Position numbers and translations under genes: made by a program | DNA from: Diaporthe sp. PMI_573 | Lineage: Eukaryota; Ascomycota; Sordariomycetes; Diaporthales; Diaporthaceae | NCBI GenBank assembly: GCA_021399435.1 | Contig: JAJTUP010000100.1 | Coordinates: 62,001 to 126,000, forward strand | Direction: 5' to 3' | Length of the DNA stretch: 64,000 nt | Notes under the pieces: model-generated | What the model was told of the DNA's origin: nothing | Databases searched by the model: none | Seen by the model: only the letters and a program-made list of their open reading frames with translations | Shown: positions 33,607 through 44,023 of the stretch, in pieces | Layout: each line of letters begins with the position of its first letter | How positions within the stretch are numbered: the first letter of the stretch is position 1

Positions 33607-34936
33607 CTAGTCCACAGCATCCCCGTCATCCGTTGACACAGGCTTCTGCCTAGATAGGTCGACGTCACTGAGATGTCTTCTCGCCTGCTCAAGCGCAGCC
33701 TCTCCGTCGAAATCAGGCTCGTTGGCTTCCTCCTTGTTAGCAATCACAGCTTGGTCCTCGACCGTGCCAGGCGCATGTGAGGTGTGCGCGCGGCTAGCTT
33801 CGGGCTTCAGAGTGCCGTCCTCGTTGACATCCTCTTTGAGATAGAGTGTGAAGAGGACGGTGAGAAAGACCTGACCAGTGCTCTTGTTTCGAAGAACATA
33901 TCTGAGTTGATGTGAGCGCTTCTTCCTGAACAAGCAAGCCATACACGTTAACCTAAGCAAGCCCACGACGACATGCCTGCACGAGCGCAGAATTTGGAAA
34001 GGATACAGGCCAGTGCAAAAGAAAAGTACTCACCTCAGGCCCTGGCCGTCCCAGTACTTCATAATGGGAACAGCATATCCAGGTAGCCTCAGCGCGAACT
34101 CGCTGAAGTCCAGGTAGGCGTTGAAAAAGTCCACCGAATACGTCCTCCCATACTCCCATACCCAGTCCTCCTTGCTGTCCTCCTGCAAGGCCCACTTCAT
34201 CCTCGCCCCAGCATCCTCAGGCGCGCCTACGTCCTCCCTCCACTCCGGGTCACCGCCCTCCTCGACCCACAGCCCACCCTTGGACTCATCAACGACAGCC
34301 GGCCCAACCTACAGCGCGCGGGGTTAGTTTTGCAAGGTTAACGGAAATAGTAACCAGGGAGGAGTGTCGTAGGACAGTGCAGATAGAGCGCTGTGGTTGA
34401 GGGGGGAGGGGGGGTGGGTGGTCACTAACGTGGACGTGGTTAAAGGAGGATAGTGCGGGCCCGAAGAGGTATGGGCTGTCAGCATAAGGATCGCCGTCCA
34501 GGCCTGGGTCGATCCACCACTTCACGATTTTCATGGCATAGCTGAAGCCAGGTGGGAGACGGTCGCGGATGGGGTGGTCAAAATCGTTACCAAACTGAAG
34601 GTCTAAGCCAGAGATCCCCTCTGGCTCCCGGTCGTCAGGGTCGACGTGCCCGGCAGCATCCGGGGCCCTGGCAGATTCCGGGGCCTTGGGGGTGAACTGG
34701 AAAGCTATGCTGTACTGGTCCTTGTTCTTGTTGTGAGGCTCCTGGTCGAAGTATGGGGAGGTAGTGGGCGAGTTGCGCGGCAAGCCATGGTAGTTTTGGA
34801 TGCGCACGTTGAGCTCGACGTCCATGTGCTCGGTGCTGATCTTGACTGGCGTGGGGCTGTTCACGGGGACCTCGGTGTGGTCTGCCAGGTCGTATGATGG
34901 GCCTGCTGTGACCCTGAGGATGTACTTGTCCGCCAT
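33607..34936 (-). CDS. DUF1769-family protein, 358 aa
   Basis: Three exons: 34430-34936, 34034-34308 and 33607-33901, with introns of 121 and 132 nt (GTTAGT...TGTAG and GTGAGT...ACTCAG). Phases fit and give 358 aa. The start is MADKYILRVTAGPSYD. The family signature is clear: DLQFGNDFDHPIRDRLPPGF, then KIVKWWIDPGLDGDPYADSP, YLFGPALSSFN and, after intron 1, VDFFNAYLDFSEFALRLPGY and PIMKYWDGQGLRYVLRNKST. The C-terminal 70 residues are acidic and disordered. DUF1769 proteins are conserved in fungi and thought to be cytosolic; the biochemical role is not established and I do not propose one. A CAGAG pentamer array lies just upstream of the start. Confidence 0.87.
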
Positions 34937-36052
34937 TCTCGTCCGCCTCGCTTCCGGCAGCTGGGTATCGAAGATGTGCTTGACAACCCGCGGGCCTGAG
35001 TGGGTGGGTGCAGAGCAGAGCAGAGCAGAGCAGAGCAGAGCAGAGCAGAGCAGAGCAGAGCAGAGCAGAGCAGAGCAGGACAGCAGGACGTCAAACCTTT
35101 GCACAGTGGATGTGTCCGTGATTGTGTGCTACGGCTTCAACAACCGGAGCGGGTGTGGGTGGGGCTGGCGCGTGTTCACGATCTGAAAGATTCCGTCGAG
35201 CACTTGCCAGCCGAGCTTGTCATGACTGAGGCGCGCTCAGGCAGATTTGCGGACGAGGTTTGTTGAGATGACGTCGGTCCGCCGGTGGGCCCCCAGGTTG
35301 ATGGGCTACTGCTATATGTACGTACGTGCACTACTGTGTGTACACTGGGAGACTAGGATGTAATTGGCCAGGCAGCCAGGGAGCACAGGAAGAGTTCTTT
35401 GCACAGTAAGAGCACTCACCTGATTGGCCGCTAAGCCAGCACCGACTAAGGCGAGCGAGTATGCCACTCATCACATGCATTATTTATAACAACCCCAACA
35501 TCTCCCAAAATCACAACCATCTTTTTGCAGAGCTTTACACAGCGTAATTCCTATCTACTACCTAGTCACATATAGCCCATAGGAGGGCTGTCTGAAGGGA
35601 TGCTGTCCCCGAAAGAGGTTGACCTACAGGAGGTTTATTCCACACGAGGTTGGGGGGGCAGCGGGACTGGAACGGCCACGCCGGTGTTAACGCTCCACAG
35701 GACCATCTTGTCGTCCCAACCTCGCGGGTTCAGGCATCTATCTATGGGACCCCCCACTAGGTAGCTAGGTACACAATGTATCTCTGAGTGATGGGTTGCC
35801 GGGGCTTGGTCACTCACGGTCTTCGCCCCAAAGATGGTCCACGCCAAGACAAGACAGAAACTGGGGGGGCATTTTCTGGGACCGGTCCGGGTACAGCAAA
35901 GCCTCCCCAGCAGTCTAAAGCCGCCCTGATGTTGCAAGATCCAACGGCGTGCAAACGCAAGCGAGACAAATGCAGTGCTCAACATCATGTCCCACGTCCC
36001 ACTTCCAATGGCCCTCAGAACCCATCGCCCTCTCAGGTTCGGTAGACGATCG
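34937..36052. other. Intergenic with microsatellite, DUF1769 promoter
   Basis: 1.1 kb between the DUF1769 start and the F-box gene stop, both minus strand. It contains the CAGAG array (35011-35077) and a short tract related to the 30.8-kb minisatellite (35578-35637). A 152-codon minus frame at 35635-36093 runs antiframe into the F-box last exon and is not a gene. Confidence 0.5.
35011..35077 (+). repeat. Perfect CAGAG pentanucleotide array, about 13 units
   Basis: Thirteen uninterrupted CAGAG units, located 75-141 bases upstream of the DUF1769 start codon, i.e. in its promoter or leader. Perfect arrays of this length are usually polymorphic. Confidence 0.95.
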
Positions 36053-37841
36053 CTAGTCCGGTACGAGAAACCGGTCGATGTCGACCTTCTCAAAGAAATT
36101 GACGTGGCCGAATCCTACCCAGCACTGCGCCAGCCTTGTCTCGGATATCAGGAGCAGCTGCGACCTGATGTAGTTGTCTGTTCGCACCGCTCCCAGTTAG
36201 CACCCGGTTTTCACAGTCACCGCGCGGACGTCAGCGGACTTGCCATTTACGAATCCAATCTGAGCAACGTGACCGTTGCTCCTAACCACCCTGACGCCCC
36301 TGAAGGGCTCCTCGTCTATTGTAGCCACAAACCCGTCTTCGCCCAGGTCTTCTGCCACAAAAGTGCATTCGCCGCGAGGCACGTTAGGCTAGTACGTGTT
36401 AATCATCTCCTACGGATCCCAAGGTGATGCTTTCTGGAATATTCTCCAAAGCGTGACGAACAAAGGCTCGTAAAAGGAGGAAAATGTGGCTTACGTCACC
36501 TGTCAGCTTGATGGCCTCGAGACGGCCACGATACCTTCGGGCGTCTGTCTTGCGCCGTTCGAAGTCTGCGGCGGATTCTTCGTCGGTTCGCGTGGCATCA
36601 AAGGCGGCCTCGTCAAAGGGGATTGGGTGATTCTGGGTGATGAGCAGGAATTCGCACCCGTGCGCACTATAATCGCCAACCCATATCCCCTTCCAGGGCT
36701 GGCCCAAGGTCGGGGTATACAAATCCGGGTCTAGCGTGGAGTACGTGGTGATCTGGTCGCCAATGTGCGTGCTCATGGAAGGGTGCGTCCCGGGGATATA
36801 GTTGGACAACCAGGCATGAGAACTGTGTCCAAAGACTGCATTGTTGGAAGGCCAGTCACCGTCCCCGAGAAAAGAAGGTCCAATCCAGCCCATCGACACC
36901 CCACGCAGCCCCGCGGGGCGCATCTCTATCCACGAGCGTATTCTGAACGATTTCTCGTTGATCTCATGCCTGGTTGTGGGCCTGTCCTCGGGGCCGATCA
37001 GATCCCCCGCGGAGACCCTCGTGTCAGCCGGTACGGCTGGGGGCGGCCAGGTATTTCCATAGGGGAAAGGCAGGAGCTGTCTTTCTTTGGCTAAAGAGTC
37101 CGGAAGGGAGCGAGCCAGTATGAAGGTGTTGAGCGTGTTGTCGGTGAACCTGTTGTCCAGGGGCATGGGCGTTTCGGCGGAAAACCTGTTCGCGTGGACA
37201 GGAATGCCCACGCTTGTTGGGGTGCGGTCGGCAGCCGACGAGAGCGTGGAGGGGCCCTTGGTGGAGGGTGACGCCGACCTCGCGGTGGTCACGCGGATGG
37301 CATTTTCCAGGCTGTCTGCCCTCACCTGCAGCACAGGCTTGTCCAGATGCAGCCTCAGTTCTGGCTCGAACTCGTGGATGACCAACTCCTGCTCGCCCAA
37401 GCTCGGGTGGCTGGTGCTGGTGGCAGCCATGGGCCTGTTGGCCAAGAGTTGGTAGCCCTCGATGACACCTCGGCGCTCATCATAGCGGACGATGACCAGT
37501 TTCCCGGTCAGGTCGCGGTCGCAGAACCAGAGCTTGTACTTTGTCAGAAACCAGCGCGGGTCGTGTGCGATGTACAGCTCCCGGAAAGACGCGCACGGGC
37601 TGGGAGTTGTGAGCTTGATGCCAGGTACCTGCAGCTGTACCAGAGACTGCCACAGGTGGTCTGCAAGGGAGTGGGCCCTGAGCGAGTGGGTTGTCAGGGA
37701 GATGGAAACGAGGTCGAAAGGCGACAGGTAGGAGAGGACATGGCCGATAAGCTCCGAGGGAAGGTCGGGTAGGGATATCGAGCCCTGCCGTGCCATTGAG
37801 CCTGGGTCAGCTGGATCAGCTGGTGCGCGTTTGGAGGACAT
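36053..37841 (-). CDS. F-box protein, FBXO31/DUF3506-like, 538 aa
   Basis: Three exons: 36495-37841, 36244-36388 and 36053-36177. The second intron (36178-36243) has a GC donor (AATG|GCAAGT) and an ordinary CAG acceptor; only it gives GFVNDNYIRSQLLLISETRL in frame. The F-box is at the N-terminus: ISLPDLPSELIGHVLSYLSP, then LTTHSLRAHSLADHLWQSLV. The middle has FRELYIAHDPRWFL and KLWFCDRDLTGKLVIVRYD. The C-terminal half holds the strongly conserved PWKGIWVGDYSAHGCEFLLI and then EAIKLTGDPNVPRGECTFVA, FFEKVDIDRFLVPD. F-box proteins of this type recruit substrates to SCF ubiquitin ligases. I start at 37841; starts at 37892 or at the MARQG methionine are possible. The substrate is unknown. Confidence 0.9.
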
Positions 37842-39414
37842 GACACAAAAGACAATGGACGAGGACACCGACCTGTCTGGTGCGCAGGACACGACAATGT
37901 GGTCAAGGGAAGAAACCTGGTATGTTGAGGGGGGGGGTGCTTGGCGACGGGGCGTGGAGAGCGAAGCCAGTACGTCAGGCTACCAAGAAACTACCGTCTC
38001 GGTAGCGGAGTTCGGGGCCGACGCACCACCCCCTCGAGGCCGGCGGGTCAATTCGTGTCCGAGACGGCGACCATTGGGCTGCTGGGTCCAGGGCCGGCAT
38101 GTCGCCGGCATGTCGCCAGCATGTCGCCAGTATGTCGCCAGCATTTCAAAAAGGTTGGTGGTTTAAGCGTCGTCATGGAGCAGAGGGCGACGTGCCGATG
38201 CCATGGCTTCAAGATTGGTCTGGAGCGACATCGACGGTCGATGATGCGACCAGTCTGCAGTACACTAGGTGCTGTGCACCCACGCTCCAAGTGCTTGCAT
38301 GTGCTTGGCCCTGTTCCTGGGATCTGATCGCACAAGTCAACATCCAGAATGGGAAGCGTCGCCTTTTTTTCGTCGATATGTATCAGGGTCCTCACTGCCG
38401 CGTTCTCCCGGTCTGGGGGCTGCTGCACACAGAGCCAGACCACGAGAGTTTTGGGCAGTCTCCCGATAGACCGAAGAGACTGGGCATTCTACGGGCACCC
38501 GGACGGTCGTCGAGTATTGCCAGTAGACTACCTCTGCACTTGCCCGTCATCCTACAATGCTCGGTGGTGATGGCCCGAATATCTGCCAATATCTGAAGAC
38601 CGGCTGCTAACTTAGCGCGCACAATCTTTCAAAGTTCCCTAACATGGTCGTCGTCATGTGTCTTGGTGTCAAGGTCGAGGCCGGGAAGCGCATTGGAGCC
38701 ATCGACGGCGCCGGTTCGAGGCTTGTGGAAAAGTCACCAATTCATTTGGGACTGGACTACAACGTTTTTGGCGAATTTGGGCAGCAGCATTTCCATTTAT
38801 CACCATACATGAGTCTTCTGTTCTCACCTGTATACCCTCAGAAATCCTGCTTCTTCCCCACCGAGCGTCACTGCCTGCCACCTCCTCCAGACGACGACAC
38901 AGCTCGAACCGCGAGACCGTTCCCTTATCCATCATTCAAAGTTCCATCACGGCAAATATCGCAATCCTCCCAAATGGATAATTGCAACGCAACACGACTG
39001 GTTACCGCCGTCGTCAAAGCCACGTCAGAGGGCGTTGGAGTCGAGTCGTCAATAGCAGCGCACCACCCCCGCGGATACCAGGGCCCGGGGATAGACCAGT
39101 AAGAAGTGACGGTCGTTGGCGGCGGGATCGGGTTGGTTTTTTTTCCAGAGGCATCAGCTGTCATGCAGCCAACAGCCCTATAGTTGTGGCATTTTGAATG
39201 CAATTGAGCATTGGAACGGTTAACGTATCTGGTTACATTATCAGGCAAGCTCACTTGCTCGCTTGTTTCGTGTTTACTTTCTTTTGTGTTGCCGACGTTA
39301 GCCTGGCACGGCCCCAATACCGACATGGTCGACGAGCATAAGAAATCTGCCCTCGGTACTTGCATTGTATAGTTTGACACCACTAAACACGTGCCCGGTC
39401 TTGCGGCATCCCTC
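37842..39414. other. Long intergenic region
   Basis: 1.57 kb between the F-box gene start and the MFS stop, both minus strand. It holds the F-box promoter, an 11-bp tandem repeat (38098-38141) and MFS 3' sequence. A plus-strand frame of 152 codons at 38644-39102 has no motif and is not called. Confidence 0.5.
38098..38141 (+). repeat. 11-bp tandem repeat, four units
   Basis: Four units of CATGTCGCCAG with one substitution in the first and one in the last. Confidence 0.9.
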
Positions 39415-41581
39415 TCAAGGCAGCTTGTCAAGGCCCACTGCAAATGAACTCCTTGCCCTGATCCTGCTGCCATAGAATACAAGCACCCACGGCACGAGGG
39501 TCAGCCCAAGCGCAATACCACCGAGCAGTGCGCCAGCCCTCGCGATCCCTAGGTTCTCGAACAGCGGCAGGGTAACCAAGGGGAAGACACCGCCCAGGAG
39601 GTTGCGACAACACGACTGCGCAGCCAGGGCGGATGATGCATAGGCTTGGTAAAAGTCGGCGAGATAATTGAACGTTGCAAGATAGACACTGTAGATGCCC
39701 ATGCTGGCAAGGCAGAGGGCGACAGCTGGCGAGATCCAGTGCATCGTCTCCCTGGAGGTGAACCCGAACAGGAACAATCCGAGCGGCAGAAAGCTGGCGG
39801 TGAGACAGGTGAAATAGAGTCGGGACTCGGGCGCCTCGACAGGGAAGTGGCGCCTCAGAACAGCGTAGAGCCTGGCCGTCGCCGTGCCCGGGGGTCCACC
39901 TTCCGCCGGGCTCGGTGAGTAGCCAGGGTCCCAGTTCTCGGCCCTCCACTGTGGATGCTTCAGCAGATCGTCCTGAAAGACCCCGATGACTGTTGACAGC
40001 ATGCCGCCGATCATGATGGCTGTGAACATGTAGCCTGTACTCTCGGAATCCCAACCATACACGGTCCTGAAGACATACGGGACAGAGGAGAAGGTCAGAT
40101 AGAGCACAGCCCACGCGAACGACACCCACGCAGAGAACCAGAAAACCACCGGCTCGGTCCACAGGAGGTGGAACGGCCGATACAGAGAGACCGATATCAT
40201 CCGGCCGACGCTGGCGCGATCGCTGTCGGACTTGACGAGCCAGCGAAGCCGCACATTTCCCGCCGTGTGTGGGGGCGGGTCTGTGGCCGAGCCGGGGGGC
40301 CCTGTTGTTGTTCTCTTCTCCTCGTCCTCAAGCTCTGTCGCCTGGGCCACGTTGTCGCTGTCGCTCGCCACCCCCTCGGCGCCCGAGAGCGGCTCCGGCT
40401 CAAGCAGCCGGACGCCGTAGTATCCGGCCTTTTCCCTTGCCTCGTACCATTTGTTCAGGGCTTTTGCTTTGCGACTGAGAACGATACTGCCCCTGCTCTC
40501 CCTGAACAGCATGACAATAAGAGCTACCAGCACCCCGCCTGCGATGGCTTGGTGCCAGAAGACCCACCTCCATGCGTCACCGTCATCTGCGAGCCGGGAG
40601 GTCATCACTGACGCGACCAAGGGGCCCAGCCCCGTGCCCACTACTTTGTGTCAGTGGCTCTCCAAGCAGCCCTGAGCGACATGTCCCGGGGGAGACTCGA
40701 CGTGACTTGTGCTTACCAAGAACTGAGCCACTGAACACAGCCATAGGCGTGTTCCTCCCTTCCTTGTGCCACAAGTCAGCAATGATGCCACCAACCATGG
40801 TGCTGAAGACGCTCCCGCCAACCCCGACCAGGAAGCGACAGGCCAGCATCCCTGCCAGGTTGGTGACGAACCCGCAGGCAAGCTGGAACACAACAAACAC
40901 CACGCCCGAAATGGAGAAGACAGGATATCGGCCATTGATCTCGCTGAACGGTGCAAGAACCATGGGCGCCAGGGCGAACCCCACACAGAAGGTCGTTATC
41001 CCGGTCAAGACAGCGGTCCTGGAGGCGTGGAACTCGGCCTCCATGATGGCTGCCGGGGGCGAGTATGAGCCGGCGCAGTATGCCGTGAGTAGTGTAGCAA
41101 CACAGCAAAGAACCATGTGGTAGGCTTTGCGGTGGGCGGGCCACTTTGTCGGGTCCGTGTACTCGAGCAGGTTCGGTTGGGCGGGAGCGTCTGGGGCAGG
41201 CGAGGCGCACGTGTGAGCCGTGTTGGGCGGTGGCAGAGGGGTGTCGAACGTCAGATCTGCCGTCCTGTCAATATTCTGGGCCGGGGTCTGGCCCGGCGAT
41301 TTTCCCAGCAGGCTCCCAAGGAGAGAGGGAGGGGGACGGGCGCCCGCAGCATGGTCGAGCATCTACATACAGAGATAGGTGATGGGCGACGAGGCGTTGG
41401 GAGGCCGGCACTGCGACGGGCCATCGCTCACGGCCTCGGTCTGTTGCCGGCTGGTCTCAACAGTCCTCGCCGTTATCTCAAGCGACGGGGGCCGATCGCC
41501 AGGGAGACGAGATTTTGGTATCGTCAGACTCGGGTCCCGACTGGCTGGGCCGCCAAGACCAGACCGTCCTGGTGTCGTCAT
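39415..41581 (-). CDS. MFS transporter, DHA1-type
   Basis: Twelve-helix major facilitator, probably a plasma-membrane drug or polyamine/proton antiporter. Exons: 41432-41581, 40717-41362 and 39415-40643. The phases give 674 aa. Exon 1 (MTTPGRSGLGGPASRDPSLT...) is my proposal: it ends at a strong donor GTGAGC, and the next exon starts right after TGTAG. Otherwise translation would begin at 41362 (624 aa). The N-terminal half has HMVLCCVATLLTAYCAGSY, the DHA1-type segment GFALAPMVLAPFSEINGRYP, CRFLVGVGGSVFSTMVGGII and ADLWHKEGRNTPMAVFSGS. Intron 2 interrupts motif C (VGTGLGPLVAS). The central loop (about 90 residues) is acidic. Second-half helices include FWFSAWVSFAWAVLYLTFSS and SPAVALCLASMGIYSVYLAT. 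The substrate cannot be read from the sequence. Confidence 0.88.
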
Positions 41582-43080
41582 TGTGTCTTTTAAGCTTATA
41601 GGTAAGCTTGGTCCCTCTGTCAAGGCTTCATCCAGCTCGCCCCCGGCGTCCACAGGAATCGGGTATCCTGAGAAATGTTGGGCTCGCACGCGACGGAAAA
41701 GCAAGCGAGAACCCAGGGGGCTATGTCCGCTCGAGTGTTCCAGTGGGCAAAAATGAGCACGCAGGGCTAGAGCCCGGGGAAAGGGAATGGAAATAAGACG
41801 GCGAGTCGAACAGCCGCGACAGCACAGCCGACCTCAAAGCCAGCCTTGCGTTTTGAAGGGGGAGGGAGGGGCGCGCTCTCATAAGGGTATTTCCAGTCTC
41901 ATTTGGGGCCATTGTCTGTCGCCGCGGGACGATTCATGTGTGTACATATATATATGTGTGTGTGGCTCTGTGTGCCCCAGTGAGCCCGCAGGAGGGGGGA
42001 TGCCCACGCCGCTCGCTCAATGCTTATTACCGGTGCTCTCCCTCGACTGGTTGATTGGTCTTTCGGGCAGGCCCAGACGAAGCCGAGGTGGAAGCTCAGG
42101 GGCTGGGAGACACGACGCCTACAATTCGGGATTTCCCAGTACGCAGTAGGGGTGATTCGTGATGGTGCCGGCTACTGCGAACAAAGCCGCCGGGGGGGAT
42201 ACGGAAATAGCTGGGAATAACCAGATTGGCGGCCACAGGGGAGCCATTTCCCGAAGGATTTATTCATTGGAACCCACTTATTACCCATCAGCCTATCGGG
42301 TTCAGTCTGCCTGGTAGACCGAAAGACTGCGGATTGGTTGGTGAGATACTACGTACAGTTGGCAGGAATCCCAGACATCCAGGCTTGGCTTGGCCGTTGC
42401 GTTCTCTCATCGTGGACTGTACCCCAATGGCATGACCGCTCAATACAGCCTCCTTTGGAATGATGGGACGGTAGAAGGACATCATATGGCGCAACCTTGT
42501 AACGTACAATGTCCCATTAGATAAAATCCCATGAAACAATCCCATGTGGAGTTACAGTTCATAGAGTAGAGACCTCCAAGAGCACATCTCCGAACGATGA
42601 ACCTCCTAGTAGGATGATCTGCTAGTATTACTATAAAAGTTTCCATTGACTGTCTCAAATCCTTGCGTGCCAGAAGAATGTTAAATAAGGTAAGCCCCAC
42701 ATCCATTGGAGCTGTTTTATGGGAGTTCTAAAGAGAGCGCGGGTCAAACCACGAGCAGTTTGGAGTTCAGGAGCTGCTCAGAGTACATAAACCGTGTAGA
42801 AGGGGGGAAGGGTGTAGAAGGGAAGGGAAGGGTGTAGAGTGCTGATAGTGTTGGTACGGCCCTGATGCCGTAGGTAAGGGGATCTTTGCACGTGCAAATA
42901 GGGCGAGCAAAAGCCGTACTGTCTGGGTACGGGTTCGATTCTTGCTACGGAAGGAAGAAAGAAGCTATCGCCAACGTGGGCGCCGAAGCACTTGGCGTAG
43001 TAGCCAGCCCTTCTGCTGACTAAGCCAGACCGGCCCTTCTGATTGGCCACAGCCGGGCCGGGCGTGCGGCCCCTTCGACG
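41582..43080. other. MFS promoter and transition to repeat compartment
   Basis: 1.5 kb upstream of the MFS gene. It contains a short TA/TG microsatellite (about 41942-41962) and GAAGG-rich tracts (42798-42836). A tRNA T-arm-like string at about 42930-42955 was not accepted as tRNA. After 43080 the composition changes abruptly to AT-rich. Confidence 0.5.
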
Positions 43081-43238
43081 GCGCTCAAACCCACACTGGC
43101 AGTCTTTTAAACGATAATAGTATAGTATAGTAAAATAGTATACTGGTTAAGTAGGCTAGAAACTAAAAGCTAGAATCCTGGCAACTAGCTGACATATAGT
43201 AATAGAATATTTACACTATAGTAAACTAGTATCCTAGA

Positions 43239-43723
43239 TGTTATGAACCAACACGTTGGCACCAAAGCGACCTGTTGGGGAGACCCAGACAACCCGGATC
43301 GAATGCCACGACGCCCGCCCCGCGGCACTAGTGGGCAGAGTCACGGGAACACGCCAAGACCCAGGGTTAGGGTAAGGCTCGCCTCGCTCGGTTGCGAGCC
43401 CGGCGAGCAAGCTCGACGATCCACCTATCGAGCCTCACACCAAGGATCGCAGGCTCGCCTTGCGAGCCAGCGAGCCACTGAAGAGTCGGAACATATAAGG
43501 ACATGGTCATCACCACAGTAGATAGCTTTCATAGAACAGACTCTTCAGTCGTCAATCTAAGTATTCAGTCCAACAGCTGAATAGCCTCCCAGCTAGTGAT
43601 CATACTCGCAGAATCATCGTGTCCTACACAGAACAGTCAAGTATTACCTCTACGCCGTATTGCTAACATAAACCCTACAGGTTACCTACTGAACCCCACA
43701 AAGGTTTAAGTGTGATCATTACA
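43239..43723 (+). mobile_element. Intact solo LTR with CTAGA target duplication
   Basis: 485 bp running TGTTATG...ATTACA, flanked on both sides by CTAGA (43234-43238 and 43724-43728). A TATA-like CATATAAGG sits at 43492-43500. The left half is rich in GGCTCGC/GCGAGCC inverted motifs. Composition is normal, unlike the surrounding DNA. It is a relative of the RIP-mutated LTR at 44024-44266 in the opposite orientation. The lack of internal element sequence marks it as a solo LTR, left by recombination between two LTRs. Confidence 0.9.
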
Positions 43724-44023
43724 CTAGAGTCTAGTATAAATTACCTAAAATCTAGCAAGATATTTTTTTTAAGTAATAAAAAGCTATTTCTGCCCCTAAC
43801 CTAGTATCTAGGGGCCTAAATAAAACTTTAGAATTTCTAAAAACAACTATAAATGTTATTTAACTATATATACTCTAAGTCTCTTATACTTTAAATGCTA
43901 GAGGAGTAACCCTATAACTAGATAAAAAACAATATAAAGATTACAATTTGGGATTATCTTAAAGCATAATTAGATCTGGCTATATAGCAATTAAAAAAAG
44001 ACAACCCGTCTAGCATATAAGTA
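43724..44023. other. AT-rich spacer between inverted LTRs
   Basis: 300 bp of AT-rich sequence between the solo LTR and its inverted relative. No coding or repeat identity recognised. Confidence 0.5.

Noticed and set aside
33216..33743. 175-codon minus frame
   Set aside because: Overlaps the last DUF1769 exon in a different frame and extends into its 3' region; no features.
38644..39102. 152-codon plus frame between the F-box and MFS genes
   Set aside because: No motif, no intron logic, poor composition. Kept out for lack of support.
42840..42965. tRNA-like string GGGTTCGATTC with a partial acceptor stem
   Set aside because: The T stem has a mismatch and two G-T pairs, and no D arm or anticodon arm of proper size can be placed. 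At best a tRNA-derived fragment.
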